From Desulfobacter vibrioformis DSM 8776 (GTDB lineage Bacteria > Desulfobacterota > Desulfobacteria > Desulfobacterales > Desulfobacteraceae): a DNA stretch of 64,000 nucleotides. The notes beneath the pieces were generated by a model. The model was not told the DNA's origin. It ran no database searches and saw only the letters and a list, made by a program, of their open reading frames with translations. The translations under genes and the position numbers were made by a program. Shown here one piece after another: positions 28,217 through 37,516 of this stretch (the stretch's first letter is position 1; each line of letters starts with the position of its first letter). Where the stretch lies: the NCBI RefSeq assembly GCF_000745975.1, contig NZ_JQKJ01000007.1:1-64000 (forward strand). Reading direction: 5' to 3'.

Positions 28217-31189
28217 ATGAAGAAAAATACTGCTGCCGCTGTAACCCAGACAGCTGATAATTATGCTGCTGATAGTCTGACACCCCTGCACCCTCTGGAA
28301 GATGATTCACCGACCAAGGAACTGGACCGGATCATTGTCCGGGGTGCCAAGGAACACAATCTTAAAAATATTGATGTAGAGATCCCCAAGAAAAAACTGG
28401 TGGTGGTGACGGGGGTGTCCGGGTCGGGCAAGTCAAGCCTGGCCTTTGATACCATTTTTGCCGAAGGCCAGCGCCGGTATGTGGAGTCCTTGTCCTCCTA
28501 TGCCCGGCAGTTCATCGGGCAGATGGAAAAACCGCGCTACGATACCATCCGGGGGCTTTCTCCCACCATTGCCATTGAACAGAAGTCGGCGTCCAAAAAT
28601 CCCAGATCCACCGTGGGCACCATCACCGAAATTTACGACTACCTGCGGGTGCTCTTTGCCCGGGTGGGGACCCAGTACTGCTGTAAATGCGGGAAAAAGG
28701 TGGGCCGGGGCCATGCCCAGGCCATGGTCTCCCAGATTATGGATCTGCCTGACGGTTCCAAGATCCTGATTCTGGCGCCCATTGTGGAAAACCGCAAGGG
28801 TGAACACCGGGAGCGACTTGACGATCTCAAGCGCGATGGCTATGCCAGGGTCCGGGTGGACGGGGTGGTCCAGGACCTTGAAAATGTCCAGACCCTGGCC
28901 CGCAACAAAAAGCACCACATTGAGGTGGTGGTGGACCGGCTGGTGGTAAAATCCGATGGTGGGTTTGAAAAACGGCTCACCGATTCCGTGGAAGCGGCCC
29001 TGAAACTGGGTGCAGGCCAGCTCATTGTCCACATGGTGGGCCGCGAAGACCTGAAAATGAGCGAGGCCCGCTCCTGTTGCGGGATCGCCTATCCCGAACT
29101 CATTCCCCAGATTTTTTCCTTTAACTCGCCGCTGGGCATGTGCCCGGACTGCAACGGCATTGGCACCCTTTTGGCCATTGATCCGGATAAGGTGGTGCCG
29201 GATACTAATCTATCCATCCGTGAGGGTGCAGTGGTCCCCTGGAAAAATTATTTTATCAAGAACCCGCGGTTCAACAATGAAAATTCCTGGGGCAAGGGCC
29301 AGCTTCTGGCCATGGAGGAACAATGGGAAATTAATTTTGATCTGCCCTGGAAAAAACTGCCCAAAAAACACCGGGATCTGCTGCTTTACGGCTCCGGCGA
29401 TAAACAGATGACCGTAAACTGGAACTCCTCAAAGATCCAGGGCAAATTTTCCCGCACCCACGAAGGCCTGATCCACACCCTGATGCGCCGGTACAGGAAC
29501 ACCCAGTCCGAACACCAGAAAAAGTACTATACTGATTTCATGACCGCGGCCATCTGCCCGTCCTGTAAGGGACGACGGTTGCGGGAGGAGATTCTGCATG
29601 TCAGAATCAATGAAAAATCCATTATAGATGTCACTGAGATGACAGTGAAAGAGGCATATAATTTTATCTCTTCGCTGGCGTTGACCGGCAGCAAAAAGCT
29701 CATTGCCGCCGAACTGCTCAAGGAGATCCGGGATCGTCTGGGTTTCCTGGTGAACGTGGGCCTGGATTATCTCTCCCTGGACCGGTCCGGTCCCACGCTG
29801 TCCGGCGGGGAATCCCAGCGCATCCGCCTGGCTTCCCAGGTGGGGTCTGAACTGACAGGGGTGCTTTATATCCTGGACGAACCCTCCATCGGCCTTCACC
29901 AAAGAGACAACATCAAGTTGCTGGCCACACTGAAGCATCTGCGGGACATCGGCAACACCCTGCTCATTGTGGAGCATGACCAGGAAACCATGGAGGCCTC
30001 GGACTGGATTGTAGACATGGGGCCGGGTGCCGGCCACCTGGGCGGGGAGATCGTGGCCCAGGGCACACCTGTACAGATTCGGAAAAACCCGGTCTCCCTC
30101 ACCGGTCAATTTTTAAGCGGACGTGAGACCATTGCCGTGCCAAACCTCCGCCGGACACCCGGTGCCATGGGGAATAAATGGCTCACCATCCACGGGGCAT
30201 GTGAAAACAACCTGGCCGACATCACAGCCAAAATTCCCGTGGGGCTTTTAACGGCCGTCACCGGCGTGTCCGGGGCCGGTAAATCCACCCTGATCAACCA
30301 GATTCTCTACCCGGCCCTGGCGGTAAAACTGCATGGTTCCCAGATGAGTGTGGGAAAACATAAAAAGATCACCGGGCTGTCCCACATCAACAAAGTCATC
30401 AACATTGACCAGAAACCCATCGGCCGGACCCCGCGCAGCAATCCCGCCACATATACCAAGCTGTTTGACCCCATCCGGGATCTGTTTGCCATGCTGCCCG
30501 AATCCCAGGCCAGGGGATATAAAAAAGGACGGTACTCTTTTAATGTCAAGGGTGGCCGGTGTGAGGCGTGCCAGGGGGACGGATACATCAAGGTGGAAAT
30601 GCATTTTCTGGCTGATGTGTTTGTACCCTGTGACGTATGCCACGGCAAACGGTTCAACAAGTCCACCCTGGAGATCAAGTATAAGGATCACTCCATTGCC
30701 GATGTGCTGGATCTCTCCGTAGTACAGGCCAGGGACCTGTTTGACGCCCATCCCAGGATCACCAGGATTCTGGATACCCTGGTGGATGTGGGGCTCTCTT
30801 ATATCAAACTGGGCCAGGCCGCCACGACCCTGTCCGGCGGCGAAGCCCAGCGGATCAAACTGGCCCGGGAGCTTGCCAGAAAGGACACCGGCGACACCCT
30901 TTATATTCTGGACGAACCCACCACCGGGCTGCACTTCCAGGACATCCGCATGCTGCTGCAGGTGCTCCAGCGTCTTACCCATGCCGGCAACACCGTGGTG
31001 ATCATTGAGCATAATCTGGATGTGATTAAAACCGCAGACTGGATTATGGATATTGGTCCCGAGGGCGGCAGCGGCGGAGGCCGGATTGTGGCAGCCGGTC
31101 CGCCCGAAGATGTGGCTAAAGATCCCGGCAGCTACACCGGTCAATATTTAATCTCCATCCTTAACCCCGGCGGCTATAATCCGGCATGA
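28217..31189 (+). CDS. uvrA: Excinuclease ABC subunit A
   Basis: The damage-recognition ATPase of nucleotide excision repair. It has 990 residues, slightly longer than E. coli UvrA because of an N-terminal extension of about 35 residues (rich in Ala and Thr). Walker A motifs are GVSGSGKSS (near 71) and GVSGAGKST (near 684); signature motifs are [10 protein letters not shown] and [10 protein letters not shown]. The second zinc module is [16 protein letters not shown] with CDVCHG; the first is short (CCKCGKK). Both ATPase halves are intact. A strong hairpin with a T-rich tail follows. I did not find a recognisable LexA box upstream. Confidence 0.97.
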   Translation: MKKNTAAAVTQTADNYAADSLTPLHPLEDDSPTKELDRIIVRGAKEHNLKNIDVEIPKKKLVVVTGVSGSGKSSLAFDTIFAEGQRRYVESLSSYARQFIGQMEKPRYDTIRGLSPTIAIEQKSASKNPRSTVGTITEIYDYLRVLFARVGTQYCCKCGKKVGRGHAQAMVSQIMDLPDGSKILILAPIVENRKGEHRERLDDLKRDGYARVRVDGVVQDLENVQTLARNKKHHIEVVVDRLVVKSDGGFEKRLTDSVEAALKLGAGQLIVHMVGREDLKMSEARSCCGIAYPELIPQIFSFNSPLGMCPDCNGIGTLLAIDPDKVVPDTNLSIREGAVVPWKNYFIKNPRFNNENSWGKGQLLAMEEQWEINFDLPWKKLPKKHRDLLLYGSGDKQMTVNWNSSKIQGKFSRTHEGLIHTLMRRYRNTQSEHQKKYYTDFMTAAICPSCKGRRLREEILHVRINEKSIIDVTEMTVKEAYNFISSLALTGSKKLIAAELLKEIRDRLGFLVNVGLDYLSLDRSGPTLSGGESQRIRLASQVGSELTGVLYILDEPSIGLHQRDNIKLLATLKHLRDIGNTLLIVEHDQETMEASDWIVDMGPGAGHLGGEIVAQGTPVQIRKNPVSLTGQFLSGRETIAVPNLRRTPGAMGNKWLTIHGACENNLADITAKIPVGLLTAVTGVSGAGKSTLINQILYPALAVKLHGSQMSVGKHKKITGLSHINKVINIDQKPIGRTPRSNPATYTKLFDPIRDLFAMLPESQARGYKKGRYSFNVKGGRCEACQGDGYIKVEMHFLADVFVPCDVCHGKRFNKSTLEIKYKDHSIADVLDLSVVQARDLFDAHPRITRILDTLVDVGLSYIKLGQAATTLSGGEAQRIKLARELARKDTGDTLYILDEPTTGLHFQDIRMLLQVLQRLTHAGNTVVIIEHNLDVIKTADWIMDIGPEGGSGGGRIVAAGPPEDVAKDPGSYTGQYLISILNPGGYNPA

Positions 31190-31196
31190 TAAATTA

Positions 31197-31226
31197 CCGC
31201 CCTTGGGGCGGGTTGTTAAATTTTAG
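31197..31226 (+). terminator. Intrinsic terminator of uvrA
   Basis: CCGCCC-TTG-GGGCGG at 31197-31211 is followed by GTTGTTAAATTTT. It lies 8 bases after the uvrA stop codon. Confidence 0.8.
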
Positions 31227-31371
31227 GTGTTAGGAAATGGAAATTGCTGCACTTTCAAGTTACGATTTTTGCACCTTTTGGGGGTAAAAAATGAAAATTT
31301 TGTAACTCATTTTTTATTCACAGAACGCGTCTATTTTGAAATATTTAAAAAAAAACAATGAGTTATATTAT

Positions 31372-31387
31372 TGGCATGCCCTTTGCT
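31372..31387 (+). promoter_or_regulatory. Sigma-54 (-24/-12) promoter of the hairpin-rich element
   Basis: TGGCATGCCCTTTGCT matches the TGGCACG-N4-TTGCW consensus at all but one defining base. The GG (31373-31374) and GC (31385-31386) are exactly 10 bases apart. Transcription would start near 31398. The same 16 bases occur at 31965-31980. An activator site was not recognised. Confidence 0.75.
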
Positions 31388-31397
31388 GTCTGTTATA

Positions 31398-31637
31398 TAC
31401 AAAGGACAGGTATGACAAAGGTCACCCAATCCCTACTTCATATCTTCACCTGTCCTTGTCTCTCTATCATCCTCACCCTGTGCCGGAAAAAAATATTCCG
31501 CACAGGGCTTCACCATTAAATGGTGACTCAAAAAAGGAAAAGTATTGTGATCGGGCAGGAATTCATATCCTGTCCGTCAAACCGATTCAAATATCAAATG
31601 TCCTGGGAATTCTTGATTCCCAGGACATTTGATATTT
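31398..31637 (+). ncRNA. Candidate sigma-54-dependent structured small RNA
   Basis: About 240 bases between the predicted start of the sigma-54 promoter and a long terminal stem. Pairing elements in order: AAGGACAGGT with ACCTGTCCTT (31402-31411 and 31448-31457); CCCTGTG/CGGAA with TTCCG/CACAGGG (31476-31507); TCACCAT with ATGGTGA (31510-31526); CGGGCAGGA with TCCTGTCCG (31552-31576, one G-T pair); and a perfect 22-bp stem with a 5-base loop (31589-31637). No convincing ORF. Several GGA triplets occur, so a Csr/Rsm-binding role is conceivable, but none is clearly in a loop. The transcript itself is inferred. Confidence 0.45.
31589..31637 (+). terminator. 22-bp perfect hairpin
   Basis: Arms at 31589-31610 and 31616-31637 are perfect inverted copies around the loop TCTTG. 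The downstream sequence is GTTGTTC rather than a T-run, so termination is plausible but the hairpin could instead stabilise an RNA 3' end. Confidence 0.55.
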
Positions 31638-31824
31638 GTTGTTCAGGTTCGGTTTAAAGGGTGTTGAAATCGATAATGCCTGTTTAATGCAATTTAATAA
31701 ATTTCCGGTAAGTTAGGAGTTGAAAAAGCCTTTGTTTAGTTGTAATTTCCAAACGACTCAACCCCCAAAAAAACATCACCACAAGAGGTTTTATGTATAG
31801 AAGGAATATCAGGTGGTATCGTTA

Positions 31825-31844
31825 CAAATCAAATCAAATCAAAT
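31825..31844. repeat. (CAAAT)4 tandem repeat
   Basis: Four uninterrupted CAAAT units lie about 120 bases upstream of the glycosyltransferase sigma-54 promoter, where an enhancer-binding protein would sit. Slippage could alter spacing; no direct evidence. Confidence 0.6.
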
Positions 31845-31964
31845 CAATTCAATGAAAACAAACAAATTGAAATTTTCGTTCCCGGAGATGAAATTTTGGT
31901 AACCAGGTTGTATCTGAACTTTCATATCGAAATAAATATCTTTGTAATTCAGTGTATTACATTA

Positions 31965-31980
31965 TGGCATGCCCTTTGCT
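31965..31980 (+). promoter_or_regulatory. Sigma-54 (-24/-12) promoter of the glycosyltransferase gene
   Basis: TGGCATGCCCTTTGCT, identical to 31372-31387, with GG and GC 10 bases apart. The start site would be near 31991, leaving a leader of about 30 bases with an AAGGAG ribosome site before the ATG at 32021. Confidence 0.78.
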
Positions 31981-32020
31981 TTGATGCTGATAGATTTTAT
32001 AGAATAAGGAGATGTAAATT

Positions 32021-33403
32021 ATGGTAACAACCAGACAGATCATCGAAAATAAAAAAAAATTTATCACCCTGGCCTGTATCCTGGCAGTTGTGGTAACGGC
32101 CTGCCGGTATGGTGCCGGCGGTTTATCTGCCACCCAATTTCTTAGAGGAATGGCCTGGTGGGGAGATGCATTGATTGTCTCATTTTCCGTTTTTTCCTGC
32201 CTGGCCCTGGCAGAGCTGGTATGGAGAATCATCCTGGTACTGAAATACAGGCCCATTCCGGGTGTGTCCGATGATCAGCTGCCGACATGTACGGTCGTAG
32301 TACCGGCTTACAATGAAGGCCGCCAAGTATTTGACACCCTTAAAAGTCTTGCTGACAGCGACTATCCCAGGAAAAAAATTCAACTGATTGCCGTGGATGA
32401 CGGCAGTGCGGATGACACCTGGGAATGGATTAAACAGGCCAAAAGAACACTTGCAGTACCTATCCTGACCATACGCCAGCCCCGGAACCAGGGCAAGCGC
32501 CAGGCCCTTTATGACGGGTTTAAGAGAAGCACCGGAAAAGTACTGGTGACCGTGGACAGTGACTCCATGGTGGCGCCTGACACCCTTAGAAATCTGGTGA
32601 CACCTTTGGCTATAAATCCCGGCATCGGCGCTGTTGCAGGCAATGTCCGCGTACTCAACCAGGCCCAGGGTATTATCCCCAGGATGGTGGACATTGTTTT
32701 TGTGTTCAGCTTTGATTTCATGCGTGCCAGCCAGAGCATGGTCCGCACAGTGACCTGCACGCCCGGGGCCCTGTCTGCATACCGCAAATCCGCTGCCATT
32801 GGTGTGCTTGATAAATGGCTGAACCAGACTTTCCTTGGCCGGCCAGCCAATATTGGCGAAGACCGCGCATTGACAAACATGATTCTTCGCCAGGGATATG
32901 AAGTCGTGTTTCAGCAGAACGCCAAGGTCTTTACCGAGGTACCGGTGGGCTATGCCCAGCTTTGCAAAATGTATTTGAGATGGGCCAGGAGCAATGTGCG
33001 TGAGACCATTGCCATGACAACCTTTATCTTTACGCGCTTTCGCCGGGGATCAATGCTTGGGGCGCGGATCAACCTGGTCTCCGACGTGATCAAACTTACC
33101 GTGGCCCAGCTTTTTTTCTTGATTTCCTGGGGACTGCTTCTGTGGCACCCGGCCATATTCGGGAGCAAGGCCATTATCGGCATTGTGATGGGTTCCAGCC
33201 TGTCCGCCACAATCTACGCCTTGAAATCTGGCAGGTTCTCCTCAATACTGGCATTTATCTATGGGTTTTTCTTTTTTGCCACCCTGACCTGGATCAAACC
33301 CTATGCCCTGATCACGCCTCACCACTCCCGCTGGCTGACACGGGCCTGCCCAAAGGTCAAGCCGGATCTTCACCACCAATTGAGCGCCCGGCAGCTGACC
33401 TGA
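32021..33403 (+). CDS. Family 2 membrane glycosyltransferase (hyaluronan/chitin/cellulose synthase-like)
   Basis: A processive-type GT2 enzyme of 460 residues that would make or extend a polysaccharide at the inner membrane. TM segments lie near 14-30 and 48-75, the catalytic domain spans about 88-325, and two or three TM segments follow. Key sites: D126/D127 in AVDDGS, D179xD181 in TVDSDS, the catalytic-base motif GED at 279-281, and RW at 320-321 in the QxxRW-like block (KMYLRWARS). It has its own sigma-54 promoter and a strong downstream hairpin, so it is probably a single-gene transcript. The sugar is unknown; no export or epimerase genes adjoin it. Confidence 0.88.
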   Translation: MVTTRQIIENKKKFITLACILAVVVTACRYGAGGLSATQFLRGMAWWGDALIVSFSVFSCLALAELVWRIILVLKYRPIPGVSDDQLPTCTVVVPAYNEGRQVFDTLKSLADSDYPRKKIQLIAVDDGSADDTWEWIKQAKRTLAVPILTIRQPRNQGKRQALYDGFKRSTGKVLVTVDSDSMVAPDTLRNLVTPLAINPGIGAVAGNVRVLNQAQGIIPRMVDIVFVFSFDFMRASQSMVRTVTCTPGALSAYRKSAAIGVLDKWLNQTFLGRPANIGEDRALTNMILRQGYEVVFQQNAKVFTEVPVGYAQLCKMYLRWARSNVRETIAMTTFIFTRFRRGSMLGARINLVSDVIKLTVAQLFFLISWGLLLWHPAIFGSKAIIGIVMGSSLSATIYALKSGRFSSILAFIYGFFFFATLTWIKPYALITPHHSRWLTRACPKVKPDLHHQLSARQLT

Positions 33404-33422
33404 TCCTTCCTTACGTTCTTTT

Positions 33423-33456
33423 CGGTACGGCGCACTGTTCCGGTGCTGCCGTACCG
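33423..33456 (+). terminator. Terminator hairpin after the glycosyltransferase
   Basis: CGGTACGGC and GCCGTACCG form a 9-bp stem, continued inward by GCAC/GTGC after a one-base bulge, and followed by TGCTTTTC. It lies 20 bases after the stop codon. Confidence 0.7.
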
Positions 33457-33626
33457 TGCTTTTCAACCGGGTCACTTGTGAAGATGCACATGTCTTTTAC
33501 AGAGGACTGAGATTGTCAGTGTCAATCCCGGTTTAAAAATCATCTTGCCATACGCCTGGAAATCAGCCTATCATTATTCATTTCTAAAAATATGAATTTA
33601 AAATCTCTATGGGGTGATAACTACCT

Positions 33627-34022
33627 ATGAATAGAATTCTCATTGTTGATGATGAAGAAATCGGAAAAACCTTAATGGAGGAGATTTTCAGTAAATATGG
33701 TTCGTCTATTTCGGTCTCTTCCGGTACCGATGCACTGAATGTCTATCAAAAAGGCATTGAAAAAGGAAAACCCTTTAATTTGGTTTTGCTGGACATCTCG
33801 CTTAAAGACATCAGCGGGGTGGATGTCTTAAAAAAAATCAAAAAGATTGATGCCGGGCATACAGGTCAAAAATCAATTGTCATTATGGTTACCGCCCATA
33901 GTGAACGAGACATCGTCATCGGTTGCATCAAATCGGGATGCAGGGCCTATTTCATAAAACCGCTGAAGCAGGACGCTGTAGATAAGAAGATGGCCGAACT
34001 GGGAATTTGCCCCGTTAAATAA
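33627..34022 (+). CDS. Stand-alone CheY-like response regulator
   Basis: A 131-residue receiver domain. The phospho-acceptor is Asp56 in VLLDISLKD, with acidic residues D8/D9 in VDDEE, Thr at position 89 (VTAHS) and Lys111 in FIKPL. It has no output domain. It belongs to the same subfamily as the receiver of the REC-HDOD protein at 54684-56027: both have C-x-K-x-GC-x-x-Y-x-x-KP near the end. The HDOD gene follows after 63 bases, suggesting that receiver and HDOD act together as separate chains. Confidence 0.92.
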   Translation: MNRILIVDDEEIGKTLMEEIFSKYGSSISVSSGTDALNVYQKGIEKGKPFNLVLLDISLKDISGVDVLKKIKKIDAGHTGQKSIVIMVTAHSERDIVIGCIKSGCRAYFIKPLKQDAVDKKMAELGICPVK

Positions 34023-34085
34023 ACACCCCGGACAAAATGGCCTCCACCAGTATTATTCTTCAGGGTCATTGATCAGGAATATCAA

Positions 34086-34976
34086 GTGGAATCATCCTCT
34101 TACCACAATACGGCAAAACGATACCTGGATAAATTTACAGGCCTGAAAACGGTTCCCCCTGTTGCCGCCCGTCTGATCAAAATGATTAACGAAGACACCG
34201 CCTCTCTTAATGATTTTGAAACGGTCATCCGGGTTGACCCCACCCTGGTATTACGCATTTTAAAGCTGATCAACTCTGCCTACTTTTCCCTGAGAACAAA
34301 AATCAATAATATATCTGAAGCAGTGGCCTACATCGGGATGGACAACCTGAGAAATATGATTTTTCTCGACGCAGTGAAAAATCTTTTTTGTAAGGACTCA
34401 AATACCATGGAATTTTCCAGAAAAAAACTGTGGGTCCATTGTGCCGTGACAAGCATCTGTTGCCAGATGGTTGCAGAACGCATTTTTGCCCGGAAAGGAG
34501 AGGATGGCTTCTTATGCGGTATTCTTCACGATATCGGCCTGATCGTTGAGGATCAGGTGGCCCAGGAAAAGTTCAAAGGGTTTTGTCGCACATTTGACCC
34601 GGTAAGCCAAAATCTGACGGATCATGAACGGAAAATCATGGGAACGGATCATACCTTCATCGGTTATCTGCTGGCCCAGCAATGGGGGCTGAAACCGGAT
34701 CTTTGCCAGGGAATAAAATATCATCACGATGCCCTGAAAGCGGTGAAACCGGACAGCCATGCCGGTATCCTGCAAATCGCGGAGTATCTGGCCTTCAGAT
34801 CCGGGTATGCAGCATACCCGGAAACACACACAAGGATACAGTCCCCGCCACTTCTTTCCCATATCAAGGAAAATATTATGGGCTATCGTGCCATAATGGA
34901 TGATCTGCCCCAGGAAATTGAGATGATCAGGGAAATTTATTCCTTTGGGGATGACAATGCAGATGAACTTGTTTGA
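34086..34976 (+). CDS. HDOD-domain signalling protein
   Basis: A 296-residue cytosolic protein with an HDOD domain (about 15-215), a catalytically silent relative of HD phosphohydrolases. It includes the [15 protein letters not shown] segment near residue 142 and a C-terminal helical part. The start is a GTG at 34086 with TCAGGA at a good distance. It overlaps the hybrid kinase gene by 20 bases, so the two are coupled. HDOD proteins often accompany receiver and chemotaxis genes, and the partner response regulator is upstream. Confidence 0.9.
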   Translation: MESSSYHNTAKRYLDKFTGLKTVPPVAARLIKMINEDTASLNDFETVIRVDPTLVLRILKLINSAYFSLRTKINNISEAVAYIGMDNLRNMIFLDAVKNLFCKDSNTMEFSRKKLWVHCAVTSICCQMVAERIFARKGEDGFLCGILHDIGLIVEDQVAQEKFKGFCRTFDPVSQNLTDHERKIMGTDHTFIGYLLAQQWGLKPDLCQGIKYHHDALKAVKPDSHAGILQIAEYLAFRSGYAAYPETHTRIQSPPLLSHIKENIMGYRAIMDDLPQEIEMIREIYSFGDDNADELV

Positions 34977-37497
34977 TGATATTTTTCAAGAATCGGACAA
35001 CGAGCTTAACGCTGGCTTTTTTGCTCTGCTGAACAAATATTTTCCAGCGGACAGATTTGCAATTTTGCTGGACAAAGGCGGATCCCTGGGCCCGTTAGCA
35101 GACCGTTTTATGGATAACGGCCTTGCGAACCAGTTGCGGCAGGCCGCTGACAGCGGACGGATTTTAACCGGACCCAACGGGCCTTTGGTGTCGCTGTCCC
35201 TAAGAGAAATGAATTCCGTTATTGTATGTGAAATCCCCCGGGACGCTGATCCGGCCACTGCGGTTGCCCTGATCCGGGATATTATCCGCCTGTGCATGGC
35301 GCTTCATAAAAAAGAACGCCTCCTGGCAGAAGAAAAGGCACTGCTCCTAGCCCACAAAGAGCAGCGTGACCGAAAAATCAAGGTTCTAGGGAAAAAATAC
35401 CAGGATATTCTGACCCGGAACCAGACCCAGAGCGCCGAGTACTCCAGACTGCTTCACTCCGAAATCCAGAACCGGACATCTGAACTGGAGCATTCCAACA
35501 AAGCGCTGGCCCGGGCCAAGGAACGGGCAGAAGCGGCGAATATTGCCAAGGACCAATTCCTGGCAAATATGAGTCATGAAATACGAACCCCCATGAACGG
35601 GGTAATCGGCATGGTTGAAATTCTTCTTGGGACACCCCTTACCCAGGAACAGCGCCACTTTGCCATGCTCATGAAAACCTCGTCCGAAGCGCTTCTCAAT
35701 ATCATTAACGATATCCTGGATTATTCAAAGATCGAAGCAGGAAAACTGGAGATTGAGGAGATTGATTTCAATCTAAGACAGGTAATGGAAGAACTGTCAG
35801 ATATTATTTCCATCTCTGTATTTGAAAAAAAGCTCTTTTTTGCCACAATATTTGATGCAGATGTGCCGGTGATGTTAAAGGGCGATCCGGTGCGCCTACG
35901 CCAGATTATAATGAATTTTTGCGGAAATGCCGTTAAATTTACCCGGCAGGGAGGCGTTGTGATTCAGGTCAGCCTGGAATTAAAGGCCTTGTCCGAAGTG
36001 CGGCTGAAATTTTCAGTGACTGACACGGGCATTGGTATCCCAAAGGACCGGATACACGGATTATTCCGCTCTTTTTCCCAGATGGATTCCAGCATGACCC
36101 GGCAATACGGCGGCACCGGACTCGGACTGGCCATTTCCAAGCAGCTGACCGAACTGATGGGCGGCCAGATCGGGGTCTTCTCACAGGAGAATAAGGGGTC
36201 CACCTTCTGGTGCAAACTGGGATTTAAACAGCAGCCTGACGCCGAACCGAGGCCCGATACGGCTTTGGGGCGGGATATTTTGGTATTGATCGCTGATGCC
36301 AACCCGGCTGCCAGGCAGGCTCTGATCGAATATATCAAACCTTTGGAATGCGCTTTCCAGGAAGCTTGCGATATCACCGAGGCCTGCAGCAAAATCTTTT
36401 CCGCCCGGCAGTCCGGCACGCCATTCAGCTATGTTTTTTTTGACCAGGATCTTCCCGGAATGCCGTCAACGGATCTGGTTGAGGCCGCAGCGCAGACTTG
36501 CGACATTTCAGATACGACGTTTGTGCGTCTGGCGTTTCTCGGGCGTCAAAAACCGCACCACAGCGCGTCTGCCCACACCCGTATCATGAGCCTGAACAAA
36601 CCCGTAAAGTATGCGGATTTTATTGCCTGCATGTCATTGGCCGATCCCTTAATTGGCATTGAAACCCAGGATCAAGCTCCGGAGCAGGCCCATCTTGATG
36701 CTGTCTGGGTAACTTGCCCGTGCCGGGTACTCCTTTCAGAAGACGATGAAATGAACCGCATTGTCGCTGAAAACCTTTTGAAAAGAATGAATCTGACAGA
36801 TATCCTGGTGGCTGAAAACGGTCAGGAAGCCTTGGATTTATTTAAAGCCGGTCAATTTGATCTGATATTTATGGATGGTCAGATGCCGGTGATGAGCGGC
36901 CTGGATGCCACTGTAAAAATTCGGGAGTATGAAAAAGAGCACAACCTTGTGCCGGTACCCATCATCGCCCTGACCGCCCACGCAATGAAGCAAGACCGGG
37001 CGTACTTTTTGGCCAGCGGGATGGATGATTACATCACCAAGCCCCTGACGTCCAGGGCCTTGGCAGATGTGATTAAGCGAATTCTGCCGGAAGACTGCTG
37101 TAAAAGCAACGCTTACCGGGAGGACGCATCGGTTCAAAAAGACAAAGAAATTGTGGACATGGCCGAACTCAGGGAGATCATGAACGCAAATAAATCCCTG
37201 CTGGATAAATGCCTCCGGACATTTAAAAAACAACATGGTCCTGTTCTGACCCGGATTATGGACAGTATTTCTGCCGGCGATGGCCCGGGACTGCAAAAAA
37301 GCGCCCACCAGTTAAAGGGTATGTTTAAGTATCTGGCCGCCAAATCTGCCGCAGAAACCGCGTTCCGGCTGGAGCGGATGGGTGCGGACGGAAACATTAA
37401 AGATACCCGCCCTTTGATTTTGCAGTTACAGGAAGCATGCAAAAATATCGTGGACCGTCTTGGGAACGTCTCTGACCGGGATGGCTTCAGTTTTTAA
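34957..37497 (+). CDS. Hybrid sensor histidine kinase with two receivers and an Hpt domain
   Basis: An 846-residue soluble kinase. The first 120 residues form a domain I do not recognise, then comes a coiled coil (about 120-200), HisKA with phospho-accepting His207 in [11 protein letters not shown], HATPase (N and G boxes [22 protein letters not shown]), a degenerate receiver (about 440-560), a full receiver with Asp640 in FMDGQMP, and Hpt with His784 in AHQLKG. There is no membrane segment. A TTG at 34945 opens the frame; the ATG at 34957 lies 6 bases after GGGG and is chosen. It sits in an operon with the response regulator and HDOD genes. Confidence 0.93.
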   Translation: MQMNLFDDIFQESDNELNAGFFALLNKYFPADRFAILLDKGGSLGPLADRFMDNGLANQLRQAADSGRILTGPNGPLVSLSLREMNSVIVCEIPRDADPATAVALIRDIIRLCMALHKKERLLAEEKALLLAHKEQRDRKIKVLGKKYQDILTRNQTQSAEYSRLLHSEIQNRTSELEHSNKALARAKERAEAANIAKDQFLANMSHEIRTPMNGVIGMVEILLGTPLTQEQRHFAMLMKTSSEALLNIINDILDYSKIEAGKLEIEEIDFNLRQVMEELSDIISISVFEKKLFFATIFDADVPVMLKGDPVRLRQIIMNFCGNAVKFTRQGGVVIQVSLELKALSEVRLKFSVTDTGIGIPKDRIHGLFRSFSQMDSSMTRQYGGTGLGLAISKQLTELMGGQIGVFSQENKGSTFWCKLGFKQQPDAEPRPDTALGRDILVLIADANPAARQALIEYIKPLECAFQEACDITEACSKIFSARQSGTPFSYVFFDQDLPGMPSTDLVEAAAQTCDISDTTFVRLAFLGRQKPHHSASAHTRIMSLNKPVKYADFIACMSLADPLIGIETQDQAPEQAHLDAVWVTCPCRVLLSEDDEMNRIVAENLLKRMNLTDILVAENGQEALDLFKAGQFDLIFMDGQMPVMSGLDATVKIREYEKEHNLVPVPIIALTAHAMKQDRAYFLASGMDDYITKPLTSRALADVIKRILPEDCCKSNAYREDASVQKDKEIVDMAELREIMNANKSLLDKCLRTFKKQHGPVLTRIMDSISAGDGPGLQKSAHQLKGMFKYLAAKSAAETAFRLERMGADGNIKDTRPLILQLQEACKNIVDRLGNVSDRDGFSF

Positions 37498-37516
37498 ATC
37501 GCGTTCGGTTTTTTAT

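Larger units (their letters stand above)
31190..32020. other. Intergenic region with terminator, two sigma-54 promoters and a hairpin-rich element
   Basis: An 831-base gap between uvrA and the glycosyltransferase gene. From left to right it holds the uvrA terminator, a sigma-54 promoter (31372-31387), a run of five hairpins ending in a 22-bp perfect stem (31402-31637), a (CAAAT)4 tract (31825-31844) and a second sigma-54 promoter (31965-31980). A 98-codon frame at 31336-31632 starts upstream of the first promoter's probable start site, has no ribosome site and runs through the hairpins, so I do not call it a gene. Confidence 0.75.

Noticed and set aside
31336-31632. A 98-codon frame through the hairpin-rich element
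   Set aside because: It begins before the predicted sigma-54 start site, lacks a ribosome site and its composition follows the inverted repeats.
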